Shown here in pieces: positions 17,518 through 27,358 of a stretch of 64,000 nucleotides of DNA (position 1 is the first letter of the stretch; every line of letters starts with the position of its first letter). The DNA lies in the NCBI GenBank assembly GCA_039105265.1, contig JAPFFF010000007.1, positions 5,580,001 through 5,644,000 of the forward strand. The letters run 5' to 3'. The notes under the pieces were generated by a model, which worked only from the letters and a program-made list of their open reading frames with translations, was not told the origin of the DNA and did no database searches. Origin of the DNA: Tritrichomonas musculus. Its lineage: Eukaryota; Parabasalia; Tritrichomonadida; Tritrichomonadidae. A program made the position numbers and the translations under genes.

Positions 17518-19983
17518 ATGATAACAAACATAAACGAAGATTTCATACTAAACGAAGTAAAAAAAAGGGACTATCAAGATATGCTCGTATTCATGTTCCA
17601 AAATAGTAAGTTAACACAAATAACAACAATTATTGGTAATATTATTGAGTATCTTAAGAATCCTCATAACTATGTCAAAGATGTAAAAACAAATTTAAAA
17701 GATATGCTTGATAAATATAACGCAAAGCCTAAAGGAAGTAAAAGACAAAAAAATGAATTAGCTAAAATACTTGATTCAAAAGCGAATTACTTTATTGATT
17801 TAACCAACTATCTGAAAAATAAAGAAAAACCTGTTGCCATTCCACAAATTGAAGAGGAGGAGGAGCCAGATTTAGCAGACCATTATTTCAGAAATCGAAT
17901 TGGTAAAGACATTGAATCACTTTGTGATTTAGTTATACTTGATAGTAATCATATTAATGCTTTACAATTATTTTATCGTATTGCTGATGACTCAGAGAAG
18001 TATTCAGTATTCAATAAAAAAGATACCGCACAGATTCAATCACTTGTCAAATCGTTAACAAATAATATAGACTCACATAAAAACAATGAGGCATCAGATA
18101 ATATAAATAGCCTAATGCAATTTGAGAATATTAGAAGAAAAACCAATATTGAAACAATGAGGAAGATAGCAGAATCTAATCAAGAAGGTCAACAATTATT
18201 AAATGCTTACAATAAATCTTCTACAATTGATGCTAATCAACTTAAGAAATTTGGGTTATTAAACGATGAATTTACTGCTGAAAACCTTTATGATTATTAT
18301 AATCGAGCTATAAATCCCAAAGATGATTCTGACATCAGAGTAAAAAAACTTGTATTACAATTACATGATGCAATACGCGAAACAAACATATTTGAAGAAA
18401 CAACTGAGCCTAAAAACAAAAAGAAGCTCAAACAATTAATAAAGTATATTAAGGAAAATGGGGACCGAGAAATATTTTATAACATGAATAGTGAATCTGA
18501 GCAAAGCGTTAACGATACTAATGATGATAATGAATATTTTTCCATTCCTAAATCAATGTCAAAGCCTGTATTTAAATCACCATCTAAAAAACCCGTACTT
18601 AGTTCAGAAAACTACGAAGATTTATTTAATGTTGATATTGCAGCACCAGAAGGTGTACCAAAAATCGATAATGATGAATTCAAAAGCGATTATATGCAGT
18701 CTGTCCCAACTGGTAAACGTGCTGGTAAAACATTTGAAGCTTCACAAAAACGTTTAAATGACTTATACATTTTCGAAAACAAACAAAGTATCGATGTTAG
18801 TAAATTCCGAGGGGAATTATTTGATATTCTTATTAATGGTAATTATCGTATTAAATTCTCTCCAAAATGTGCTACAAGAGATGGCGCAGAAGCCTATTGT
18901 AAGAAGAAATTTGATAAAAATGGATATCCATTATATCGATTAATTCCTGCAAGGAGAGACACATTAGACCCTCTTGGTAATCCAATTTGTGACTTAAATG
19001 GCGACAAAGTAGAGGACATCGTTATTGTTGATACTCGTGGTAAACCTGTTATAATTAATGGATTCCGTCTTGTTAAAGCAGACCCTTATAAGAAATTATG
19101 GCAAACCGAACGCATTGCTGGTAAAACAGATGATTCATTTGAAGTATGGATGAAAAATCTTACTGGCACTACTAAAACATGGAATTATAAACAAGACCAA
19201 TGGGATGCTGGTAAAATCAAAACTAAATATGATGAAAAGTTCAATAAAGCAGTTATTGCTTATCAGAAGGTTGGTTTATCTAAACCCAAAGTCAGCACCA
19301 AACTTAATGCAAGAGGATTATGGAGTTCAATCTTTTCAAAAATATGGCAATTAGCACTCTTTAATATGTTTGGAGATGATGAACAACATGGAAAATATCA
19401 ATTTATGGAACCATTGAAGGGTATATTCAGTTACTTAAAAATATGTACCGCTGTATTTATTTTACAATATGAATTGCAAGTAATGAAATCACATGAATGT
19501 AATAATTGGAATGAATGGGTTAAATATAAAAAAGTACACTCAAAAACAGTAAATTCTGAATTAGGTCTTAAGATTCAAGATGATTATAATAATAATATGA
19601 AAGATGTTATTCCAATTGGCGGTGAAATAAATGGTGAAGCTGAAATATCAGAACGATTAGGAGAAATATTAACTCAAACAATTGAACTAATAATTAACGT
19701 TGGACTTGGATATACAGAAGAAAAGAAAGGACGATTTGTACAATTAGTACAGAACATATTGGAAAATAAATTGACTAAAGAAGAAAAGAAACAATTACGA
19801 GAACACTTTGGTTCAAATATTGATAAACATATTAATTCGAAAGTTGGCGGAAATTACATTGAAGTTAAAAATTTGTATAAATCATTGTATGATAATTATC
19901 GCGACAAAACATATATTAAATCAAGAACTGATGAAAAACTAGCTAAAGTTGAATCTGATGATGAAGCTGAAGATGAAGCATAA
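17518..19983 (+). CDS. Large virion-like protein with NGD motif, family A copy 2
   Basis: 821 residues, differing from the A1 protein at scattered positions and at the acidic C-terminal tail. The first 100 bp of the gene are identical in all three copies. It carries the same CATRDGAEAYCKKKF and DLNGDKVEDIVIVD blocks near residues 455-515. Such high conservation next to a hypervariable fibre gene suggests a structural role under purifying selection, or very recent copying. It converges on the partial gene at 20001 with 17 bp between. Confidence 0.7.
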   Translation: MITNINEDFILNEVKKRDYQDMLVFMFQNSKLTQITTIIGNIIEYLKNPHNYVKDVKTNLKDMLDKYNAKPKGSKRQKNELAKILDSKANYFIDLTNYLKNKEKPVAIPQIEEEEEPDLADHYFRNRIGKDIESLCDLVILDSNHINALQLFYRIADDSEKYSVFNKKDTAQIQSLVKSLTNNIDSHKNNEASDNINSLMQFENIRRKTNIETMRKIAESNQEGQQLLNAYNKSSTIDANQLKKFGLLNDEFTAENLYDYYNRAINPKDDSDIRVKKLVLQLHDAIRETNIFEETTEPKNKKKLKQLIKYIKENGDREIFYNMNSESEQSVNDTNDDNEYFSIPKSMSKPVFKSPSKKPVLSSENYEDLFNVDIAAPEGVPKIDNDEFKSDYMQSVPTGKRAGKTFEASQKRLNDLYIFENKQSIDVSKFRGELFDILINGNYRIKFSPKCATRDGAEAYCKKKFDKNGYPLYRLIPARRDTLDPLGNPICDLNGDKVEDIVIVDTRGKPVIINGFRLVKADPYKKLWQTERIAGKTDDSFEVWMKNLTGTTKTWNYKQDQWDAGKIKTKYDEKFNKAVIAYQKVGLSKPKVSTKLNARGLWSSIFSKIWQLALFNMFGDDEQHGKYQFMEPLKGIFSYLKICTAVFILQYELQVMKSHECNNWNEWVKYKKVHSKTVNSELGLKIQDDYNNNMKDVIPIGGEINGEAEISERLGEILTQTIELIINVGLGYTEEKKGRFVQLVQNILENKLTKEEKKQLREHFGSNIDKHINSKVGGNYIEVKNLYKSLYDNYRDKTYIKSRTDEKLAKVESDDEAEDEA

Positions 19984-20000
19984 AAAAATATTTAAATAAT

Positions 20001-20558
20001 TTATTTTTTTGGTAATCTGAAAGTTGATATATGTGTTTTTGGTTTGTTTTCTGACTTACTCTCATTAATCTTTGGTAAGTTTCCATTGGTTGCATTATTT
20101 GTTTCACTAGTTAAAGATGATTTTTTTGGCTCTGCATTAAAATTAAAATTAGTACCTGTTGGCATATTAAATGTTGTGGGTTGAAAGTAATTCATTGGAC
20201 TAAAGTTATTAGGATTTTGTTGTACAGAGCTTTGAGGTTTCATCCATGTATTTGAGGTCGCTACATTGCTGAAAATAGAGCTCGGTAATGTCTCAACATC
20301 TGGTTTCATTGTAGTCGTACTCTCATTTTCGGTAGATATTTGCTCAGTTTCCGAATCCCGTAACATAGATGGAACTGGAGGATTTATTTTTTTAGGTCTT
20401 ATTTCATCATAATCATATTTATTATTGATATCGACATTACTTGTTTCATATTTACCATCATTATCATTTTCTGAAATATCCATTAATGGTTCAAGGCTTT
20501 CAGGAGTTTCATTAAAATGGACTTTTAATAATGGACTTACATAATTAGATTTAAGTAG
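20001..20558 (-). CDS. Unknown conserved protein with disordered tail, family A copy 2, partial
   Basis: C-terminal part of the gene that is complete at 6787-7989 and 47521-48696. The frame stays open up to the junction with family B near 20558. The region around RDSETEQISTENES is unique to this copy, where A1 has a double hairpin and A3 has a third sequence, so this spot is a repeated insertion or replacement site. It is unlikely to be expressed, because its upstream part is replaced by B. Confidence 0.7.
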   Translation of the reverse strand, partial: LLKSNYVSPLLKVHFNETPESLEPLMDISENDNDGKYETSNVDINNKYDYDEIRPKKINPPVPSMLRDSETEQISTENESTTTMKPDVETLPSSIFSNVATSNTWMKPQSSVQQNPNNFSPMNYFQPTTFNMPTGTNFNFNAEPKKSSLTSETNNATNGNLPKINESKSENKPKTHISTFRLPKK

Positions 20559-20565
20559 TATATAC

Positions 20566-20630
20566 GAGTCGGTTTCCGTAGGGGCTACGCTACGCTAAAG
20601 CCCACACGTCAACACGAACTCGTGATAAAA
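20566..20630. repeat. GC-rich palindromic segment at B left edge
   Basis: ACGAGT near 20567 and its inverted partner ACTCGT near 20625 enclose GGGGCTACGCTACGC and CACGAACTCGTG. The composition resembles the hairpin inserts elsewhere. It sits exactly at the A2/B junction. Confidence 0.4.
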
Positions 20631-20692
20631 ATAAAAAATAAAAATAAAAAAAAAAAAAAAAAAAAAATAAAAATAAAAATAAAAAAAAAATT
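20631..20692. repeat. A-rich tract
   Basis: Almost pure A with TAAAAA interruptions, between the junction hairpin and the tandem array at the left end of B. No gene. Confidence 0.6.
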
Positions 20693-20700
20693 TTTCTTCA

Positions 20701-20972
20701 ACTTGTTTTTTCTTGAAGTACTACTAGGGACCTAAACAACTACCTCGGGTCCCCACTACTACTAGGGACCTAAACAACTACCTCGGGTCCCCACTACTTG
20801 TTTTTTCTTGAAGTACTACTAGGGACCTAAACAACTACCTCGGGTCCCCACTACTTGTTGTTTCTTGAAGTACTACTAGGGACCTAAACAACTACCTCGG
20901 GTCCCCACTACTACTAGGGACCTAAACAACTACCTCGGGTCCCCACTACTTGTTTTTTCTTGAAGTACTACT
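20701..20972. repeat. Tandem hairpin array at B left end
   Basis: Five copies of a 30-32 bp unit starting TAGGGACCTAAAC and ending TCGGGTCCCCAC (at about 20725, 20763, 20820, 20876 and 20914). In each, GGGACC and GGTCCC can pair as a stem. Units are single or doubled and separated by TACTTGTTTTTTCTTGAAG-type spacers, giving the order 2-1-2. The spacer wording recurs in the array at 32713. Confidence 0.8.
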
Positions 20973-21011
20973 ACTGAAACGGCACAGGTACCTGCCCCGA
21001 GAATCTCGTAC

Positions 21012-24000
21012 TTATTTCTTTCTATATATTGCATCAAATGTTGATTCATATCTATCATCTAAATCAAGTGTTATGTCTTCAACAAGCATGTCATAACCGA
21101 TATAGGTAATTGTATTTTCTTTGCCATAAATTTCATCCATATACAATTCATTATCGCCAGCACAATGGTTATAAGTTATTAATCTAACATAATGTTGTTT
21201 TTGACTCCTATCTGTCCAAATTAACAAATATTCACCATCTTCTACAGGTGCACCATCAGATGTAGTGGCTTCTACTTGGAACAAGTTATCACCATAATAA
21301 AAACTAAAATATATCGAATGAGACTCAGTAATGTTCTCAGTAAAAGAAGAATAAAAGGTTTTCCAATCAAGTGGCGGATTTTCAAGAGCAGCTAACCTAG
21401 CTTCCATTGCTGCTATAGTATCCTTTAATGTTGCATTCTCTCTCTCTAAATTTGATATTTTGCTATTTATTGTTACGATACTAGCAACATGTTCACCTAC
21501 TAGAATAGCTAAATCTTGATTAGCTTTAGATGTATTATCTATTTTTGTTTTTACTTCCTCAAGCTCACTTTTTAATGCATATTCACTTAAATCAACAGGT
21601 TCAGGTATATCTTTCTTTAATGCATACTCCTTTAGTACATCATTAACCTCATCAACTGTGGGGTATTCATTCATAATAGTAGCTATTGATTCATTATTGC
21701 CGTGGGATATCTTTTCAAGTGAGTCTACCTTGTTGTTAAGTGCATCTATATCACATGTATATGCTATATCCTTAACCTCAAATGACATTCTCCTAACAGC
21801 ACTATTTTCTTTAATGGCTATACCAGTAACTCTTACTTGCTGTGGGTTGGCTATAACTATTGTCTTGCCATTTAAGGTGCATGTTGGGAAGTAATCACTG
21901 CCCTCATATTGACTTATAGTACCACCTGCAATAGTAATAGTTATTATACACTCCTCATAGTCGATGTCATTAAACTCACTAACCTTCATAACCATTAGCC
22001 TTGCCTTAATAGTACCATCTGTAATAACATCTTCAGCTTCAAGGTGTACTTCCTTATTAACAATACTACCTACTATATCAATAGTATCATCTCTTACTAA
22101 ATCATTCTTATCAACATAGTTATTATTTTCTACTTCCTCATTAACCTCATTTATTTTATCAGCTAATAGCCTAAATGCAGGTTTTAATGATTCCCTGAAG
22201 TGGTTGCATAAATCAATAGCATCTCGATATGTTGTTATCGTCTTTGAAATGTCTTCAGTTTCATCAGTATATTCAACAACTACCTTTTCTGCATCACACC
22301 AATCAATAATAGGTGTTAAATCAGTTGTAGTTGACCTTCCTATTTTTAATGCAGGTAGGTTGCTTCCATCACCTAGATGATACAAAGCTTGTTCACCTTG
22401 TGATACACCTTCAATAGCAGAATCCACACCAGCCTTTGTAAATGTGAACCCTGTTCGAAATAATGTAAGACCAACATTAGCTATACTACCTGCAGTTCCT
22501 ATAACTCCAAATGCTAGTGCTACATTTGATACTATTCTAACCTGGTCTATGTCTTCTTGTAAATGTTTAGTAATCCTTTTAGTCTCTCCCATTTCTGCAT
22601 TTAACACATTTACTTTCGAGGTTATGTCCTTAACATCATAACTAACTACATCAAAATTATTGGTTAACATATTTAAATCACTCCTCATGGTAGTAATATT
22701 ATCAGCTGTTATAATCTTCGAACTAGTAATATTGTAGTCTGTATATAAGGTAGTAGCTGCATTAGGATTTGGTGTTATTTCATAAAACTGCTGGTCTATT
22801 ATGTACTTAAATGCATTAGTTGATGAATCCCAATTAATCTCATCAATCGGGTCTGTATAATCCTTCCTCAAATATAATTTTATGTCTCTGGTTTCACCAA
22901 CATCTAAGCAAAAGCCCCAATCATAGCTAATTGTCTCAATAGTATCAAGAACAGGTATAACATCAACAAATACCTCTCCATTCTTTTGTGCATGGAACCC
23001 ATCAGGTTTGAATGATAACCTTGTTGCTGTAGAAGACTCACCTACATATATATCTAAATATATCTTTTCAACCAAATCAGTTCTAATTCCTTCAGTACTA
23101 TCCATCGATATGTATAGAAGAACAGTGCCATAATAACCAGGATGTAATGAGTTTGATAAGCCATCAGTTAGGTGGTTCTCATATGCACATGTCATATTCC
23201 ATTCACTACCATCTTTAATAGTTCCATCTTTCATTTCCAGTTTAAATTCATTTTTGTAGTTCTTTAATAGTGAATGCATTAAACCATTTCCTTCATTAGT
23301 AATTATTGCTTCATGCATGTCTGTTTGTTTGACTGTTATCCAACAACCATAACAACTATTGGCTTTCTTAGTAGGTCGAATATTCCATTTATTAATGACT
23401 TTCCCATTAAGATGACCTTTCGCATTATCTCCTGACCAATACCCCTTATTCTCACGACTTTTATCAGTATTCCATTGTAGGTTCCATGTATTGCCAAAAC
23501 AATGTTCCTTGAAGACAAAGTTTAATTTATCAGGTATTTCATAGTTATCAGGTACTTCATATACCATCTTATAATATTCGTCCTCTCCTATTTTTTCTTC
23601 TGTGATGATAGATGGTTTATAAAAGTAGTGAACATCGCTTTTATGGAGTTTTAATGCATTATCAGCTTCAATGATAGAACATTTTATTGCCTTATCTGTT
23701 TTTAATGCCGTCGGTTCATATTCATTCATAATACTTAGTTCACCATTTAGATATAAAGTATAAGGGTGAAAAGGTAGACTTTTGTCGAATGCTATATAAT
23801 ACCTATCATCTGTTGATGAGTTATCATTGATGGTACAATAATCATTCTCTTTATTGTAGGTAATAACTGGACAAACTATTTTACCATTTCTGGATGCTAT
23901 ATAGAACTCTTTTATGTACCGACCTCTTTCATCATATATTACATTCTTTCTTAATACTATCTTGAAGATAGGCTTATTCGAATTTAAAAAGGCTTGTTTT

Positions 24001-26630
24001 TGTAAATCGGGTACAAAGATGCCTAATAGGTTGTATTCGATATCATTGATAGTATTAGATAATGAGTATACATCCTTGTTTGTAATAACAAATTCAGGTA
24101 TACCTGATTCTAAAACAAAATTAGGGTCTGTTGTAGGAGTAGTGGGTGTTGTGCTTATCTTTCCATTTATTACTTTATAATCAACTAATGCTGAATTAAT
24201 TTGTTTTCTAAATGTTTCTAATAACTCATCATCAGGTTCAATCACTATTATATTTCCATCAGGGTCAACAATTTCATCATTCTCTAATAACTGTGCACCA
24301 TTTCCAACTACCTTATTATATATCCAATCTAATCCATCAAAGAATAGACAAAAAATCGGGAAAATAACATACTCAACTGCAAGAACTCCAATAGTAACCA
24401 AGGCTGCACCCATGATGAAAGCTATTATTGTAATCCTCACCATATGAGGACAATTTTCCCAAAATGTTCCTTTTCCATCACTATCCTCACCTGTAAAGAA
24501 TAAAAAGGTATTTATACCAAACTTTTTAACTCCTTGCCATATTGTAGTAAATATCGTTTTCATCTTACTCCATACATTAGACCAAAATATTGGAAAAGAG
24601 GTATATGCTACTTCATATATTTCATATCCTTTGCTCTTTAATGCATCAACTGTTTCGCTCGATGGTAATAGTTCACTAAATCGGTCAACAAGTTCATCAA
24701 TATTATGGTCTATCTTACCAATATAATCACCTTTATTCTTTTCATAGTTTATTATCTTAACAATAACCTCTTTTGTACCATTATACCCCTTAAATAATAA
24801 ATATGGTATTTCACTATTCCATAAAAAGTAGATGACATTATATATAACCTTTAATGTATTAGTTAACGCATAATCTATTACCTGATAAGATAAAATAAAA
24901 GGTGCAACATTTATTACAACCATCGTTCCAATAATATTTACTAGCAGTTTTTGTAGTATTGCTGATGTTTGTTTACCTAATGTTATTATTTTTTTCACGG
25001 TTACATGTACTGGTTCATTAGGTTTGATACGTGACTTTATAGTACTCTTTATTTTTTCAAATGCCTCAGACAATTCATCACCAGATGGAAAATAGAAGGT
25101 GTCACTACCATCTCCAATAATTTGAATTTGGTCAGCAGCAGGTGGTGGATTAGGTTCTGGTTCTGGTGTAGGGTCTGGTGAAGGCTCTGGTGATTCCTCT
25201 ACTATCTCTATTTTAACAGGTCTTATTTCTGGTTCATTAGTTGTTTCATTAATTAGGCATATATATGGTGTTGTACCAAATGCTTCTAATAGGTCAGTGT
25301 ATACGATAGTATCACTATTGAGTTGATTTAATAATTCATTGATATTGTCATTTGTCGTGTTTGTTTGCTCAACAAATTCTTTAAAAGTGTTTATCTTCTT
25401 AGGCTTAATATCATATATGGTTTCATTCGTAGTTGTGTTTGTTTCTTTTTCAACAACTTTAATAGGTTCTATTGCTGAAAAATCTATTGCTGTTTTGTTA
25501 ATCCATTTAGATATGTTATTATTATTTAGACTGATATTAGAGATAATATTATTTAAGCTTGTTAGAGGCTTTTGTTTAACTTCATAAGAGGTTGTTTTTG
25601 TTTCCTCATCTGTTTTTTCTTCTATGACCGAGAGATTATCTAATTGGGTAAAATCGATACCTGTTGTTTTAGTATTTTCTAATTTTGTCAACCATTTCTT
25701 AAGATTATCATTGCTTGCATTTAACTGTGTTATTAAGTCTGTGAAGGTATCTACATGCTTATCTTCAAGCTGATATGTTATTACGGTTTCATCCCAAGGA
25801 CCTGTACTCGTTTCATCTAGTTCCCCAGGATGATGTATTATTTTTGTTTCTTCTTTCCAGCATGATAGGTTTAGTTTTTTCTCAACAATTAAGATTTCAA
25901 TTAAACATAATGCTAATTTTTCGAATTCTTTAGTAAATTGTTTATATGTCTTTATTGGCACTTGGTCTTGTTCAAAATATCCATCGCCGATTCTTTTGAT
26001 AATTGTTGCTATGTCTGTATATGATGTATCAATGAGTTCAGTACCTAGAAATTCTTCTACATTAAATCCATCTATTTTATCCATAGTATCAAATATATAG
26101 TCAACAACATTTTTCAAACCATCATAATTATTATTTAATGCTGCTACTAATTTGTTGTATGTACTAACATCAAGAGTTTGCTCTTTAACCTCATTAACGA
26201 AAATTGTTAATTTCGCATCAGGTGCTACTACTGATGCACCCATAACATCAATTATATCCGTCTTCATTTTATTCAAGTATGTCTGTAAATTAGTAGTACT
26301 TGTTGAAATACGTTCATATAGCTTCTTTAATGATGCTGCATAGTTCATCTCTTTTAATGTACCATCTGGGTTCCATGTAGTAATACCTTGTCCTTCCATA
26401 ATATTAAGGTTACAAAATCCATCTAATCCTCCTTGCTTATCTAAATAATCACCAACTATCTTTTTATCTATTTCTGCTTTATTGTATAAACAGCTAAATG
26501 TTGGATAATCATCTGGGTCCTCATTTCTTATAATATCAATATTACCTTCATCATTAACACTTATCTCAACATCCTTGTCTTTGAGCTTCTCTGCTTCATT
26601 TGATTGCAAAGAATAAAGTTTAATTGACAT
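21012..26630 (-). CDS. Giant fibre-like / membrane-spanning virion protein, family B
   Basis: 1872 residues from the ATG at 26630 (MSIKLYS). Residues about 300-480 hold three imperfect repeats built on NDNLKKWLTKLEN-type segments. A Pro-rich linker follows (PSPDPTPEPEPNPPP, about 485), then two hydrophobic clusters able to span membranes (about 567-610 and 730-767) and a third near 1370-1390. The C-terminal part has KKDIPEPVDLSEYA, the same linker wording as the family A fibre, then a coiled coil (SNLERENATLKDTIAAMEA, about 1720) and a beta-rich end. I infer an attachment or entry protein; no homologue is recognised over the rest. Confidence 0.7.
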   Translation of the reverse strand: MSIKLYSLQSNEAEKLKDKDVEISVNDEGNIDIIRNEDPDDYPTFSCLYNKAEIDKKIVGDYLDKQGGLDGFCNLNIMEGQGITTWNPDGTLKEMNYAASLKKLYERISTSTTNLQTYLNKMKTDIIDVMGASVVAPDAKLTIFVNEVKEQTLDVSTYNKLVAALNNNYDGLKNVVDYIFDTMDKIDGFNVEEFLGTELIDTSYTDIATIIKRIGDGYFEQDQVPIKTYKQFTKEFEKLALCLIEILIVEKKLNLSCWKEETKIIHHPGELDETSTGPWDETVITYQLEDKHVDTFTDLITQLNASNDNLKKWLTKLENTKTTGIDFTQLDNLSVIEEKTDEETKTTSYEVKQKPLTSLNNIISNISLNNNNISKWINKTAIDFSAIEPIKVVEKETNTTTNETIYDIKPKKINTFKEFVEQTNTTNDNINELLNQLNSDTIVYTDLLEAFGTTPYICLINETTNEPEIRPVKIEIVEESPEPSPDPTPEPEPNPPPAADQIQIIGDGSDTFYFPSGDELSEAFEKIKSTIKSRIKPNEPVHVTVKKIITLGKQTSAILQKLLVNIIGTMVVINVAPFILSYQVIDYALTNTLKVIYNVIYFLWNSEIPYLLFKGYNGTKEVIVKIINYEKNKGDYIGKIDHNIDELVDRFSELLPSSETVDALKSKGYEIYEVAYTSFPIFWSNVWSKMKTIFTTIWQGVKKFGINTFLFFTGEDSDGKGTFWENCPHMVRITIIAFIMGAALVTIGVLAVEYVIFPIFCLFFDGLDWIYNKVVGNGAQLLENDEIVDPDGNIIVIEPDDELLETFRKQINSALVDYKVINGKISTTPTTPTTDPNFVLESGIPEFVITNKDVYSLSNTINDIEYNLLGIFVPDLQKQAFLNSNKPIFKIVLRKNVIYDERGRYIKEFYIASRNGKIVCPVITYNKENDYCTINDNSSTDDRYYIAFDKSLPFHPYTLYLNGELSIMNEYEPTALKTDKAIKCSIIEADNALKLHKSDVHYFYKPSIITEEKIGEDEYYKMVYEVPDNYEIPDKLNFVFKEHCFGNTWNLQWNTDKSRENKGYWSGDNAKGHLNGKVINKWNIRPTKKANSCYGCWITVKQTDMHEAIITNEGNGLMHSLLKNYKNEFKLEMKDGTIKDGSEWNMTCAYENHLTDGLSNSLHPGYYGTVLLYISMDSTEGIRTDLVEKIYLDIYVGESSTATRLSFKPDGFHAQKNGEVFVDVIPVLDTIETISYDWGFCLDVGETRDIKLYLRKDYTDPIDEINWDSSTNAFKYIIDQQFYEITPNPNAATTLYTDYNITSSKIITADNITTMRSDLNMLTNNFDVVSYDVKDITSKVNVLNAEMGETKRITKHLQEDIDQVRIVSNVALAFGVIGTAGSIANVGLTLFRTGFTFTKAGVDSAIEGVSQGEQALYHLGDGSNLPALKIGRSTTTDLTPIIDWCDAEKVVVEYTDETEDISKTITTYRDAIDLCNHFRESLKPAFRLLADKINEVNEEVENNNYVDKNDLVRDDTIDIVGSIVNKEVHLEAEDVITDGTIKARLMVMKVSEFNDIDYEECIITITIAGGTISQYEGSDYFPTCTLNGKTIVIANPQQVRVTGIAIKENSAVRRMSFEVKDIAYTCDIDALNNKVDSLEKISHGNNESIATIMNEYPTVDEVNDVLKEYALKKDIPEPVDLSEYALKSELEEVKTKIDNTSKANQDLAILVGEHVASIVTINSKISNLERENATLKDTIAAMEARLAALENPPLDWKTFYSSFTENITESHSIYFSFYYGDNLFQVEATTSDGAPVEDGEYLLIWTDRSQKQHYVRLITYNHCAGDNELYMDEIYGKENTITYIGYDMLVEDITLDLDDRYESTFDAIYRKK

Positions 26631-26647
26631 TTTTTGGATATAATAAA
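26631..26647. promoter_or_regulatory. 17-bp bidirectional start region
   Basis: The only DNA between the divergent starts at 26630 and 26648. It reads ATAATAAAATG into the + gene and CCAAAAAATG into the - gene, like the tight divergent pairs in family A. Confidence 0.45.
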
Positions 26648-27358
26648 ATGTTAGTATCAGTACAAAGTACAAATGCAGATGAATATAATAAGGTATCAGT
26701 TAATTTAGATATACCTTGGAAGTGTAAATATGTCAAGTATTATGTATCTTCAATTAGTACCTTGAGTAATATTCTGTTAACCAATGGTGATGATTATATT
26801 GAAATGTCAAGTGATTCAATACCTATTAAAGCCTATTTTCGAACTCCTAAATTTTCCTATACTATCAAAGAATTACAATCGGTATTAAATTTAATGTCTT
26901 GGTTTCAATGGGAGTATAAACAAGAAACAAGAACATTTCAATTAAAAACCACAATGAAGACTACCATTACGTCTTTAACTCATCGAGCTGCATTAGTAAC
27001 TGGTCTTTATAATACTCCATTGCCTTTAGAGTTGCCTGCTAATACAACCTATATAATAAAAGATATACCAATATTAAATCATACTAAGTTGTATTTAGTA
27101 TCATTACAAGGTAATGCCATATACTCCAATATAGGTGAACAACAATATACACCATCAGTTATTGGTAGTATAAATACCTTCACCTTAGATAATAAACCAC
27201 TTATATATGATTTCGAAACTGAAAGTAAACCATTAAAAATAAAAACATATACAGATTCATTAAAATTTTTAGAATTAAGTTTAGTAGATTTCCAATACCA
27301 GCCGATATTGTTAAAAAGTCCTTTGTTCATAACTATCAAAATTAAACCATCTACGTAA
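26648..27358 (+). CDS. Candidate minor capsid (penton-like) protein, family B
   Basis: 236 residues from the ATG at 26648. The chain is rich in short beta strands with hydrophobic alternation (VSVNLDIPWKCKYVKYYV, LYLVSLQGNAIYSNIGEQ, FLELSLVDFQ) and the end KSPLFITIKIKPST, compatible with a jelly-roll. It ends 8 bp inside the 3' end of the convergent polymerase gene. The protein at 39486-40490 also has an SSIGEQ-containing beta-rich C-terminal part, so either could be the penton. Low to moderate confidence in the role, good confidence in the gene. Confidence 0.6.
   Translation: MLVSVQSTNADEYNKVSVNLDIPWKCKYVKYYVSSISTLSNILLTNGDDYIEMSSDSIPIKAYFRTPKFSYTIKELQSVLNLMSWFQWEYKQETRTFQLKTTMKTTITSLTHRAALVTGLYNTPLPLELPANTTYIIKDIPILNHTKLYLVSLQGNAIYSNIGEQQYTPSVIGSINTFTLDNKPLIYDFETESKPLKIKTYTDSLKFLELSLVDFQYQPILLKSPLFITIKIKPST

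Larger units (their letters stand above)
14561..20560 (+). mobile_element. Polinton family A, copy 2 (A2), partial
   Basis: It carries the terminal block, the small terminal gene, the fibre gene, the 821-aa gene and part of the next gene, in the same order as A3. The copy stops where family B begins at about 20561, so it is broken once at that junction. What remains is open and very similar to A1 and A3, so it is young. Confidence 0.8.

Noticed and set aside
20701-20972. CRISPR-like appearance (repeats with spacers)
   Set aside because: The intervening pieces are themselves near-identical, unit spacing is irregular and there are no cas genes; it is a plain composite tandem array.
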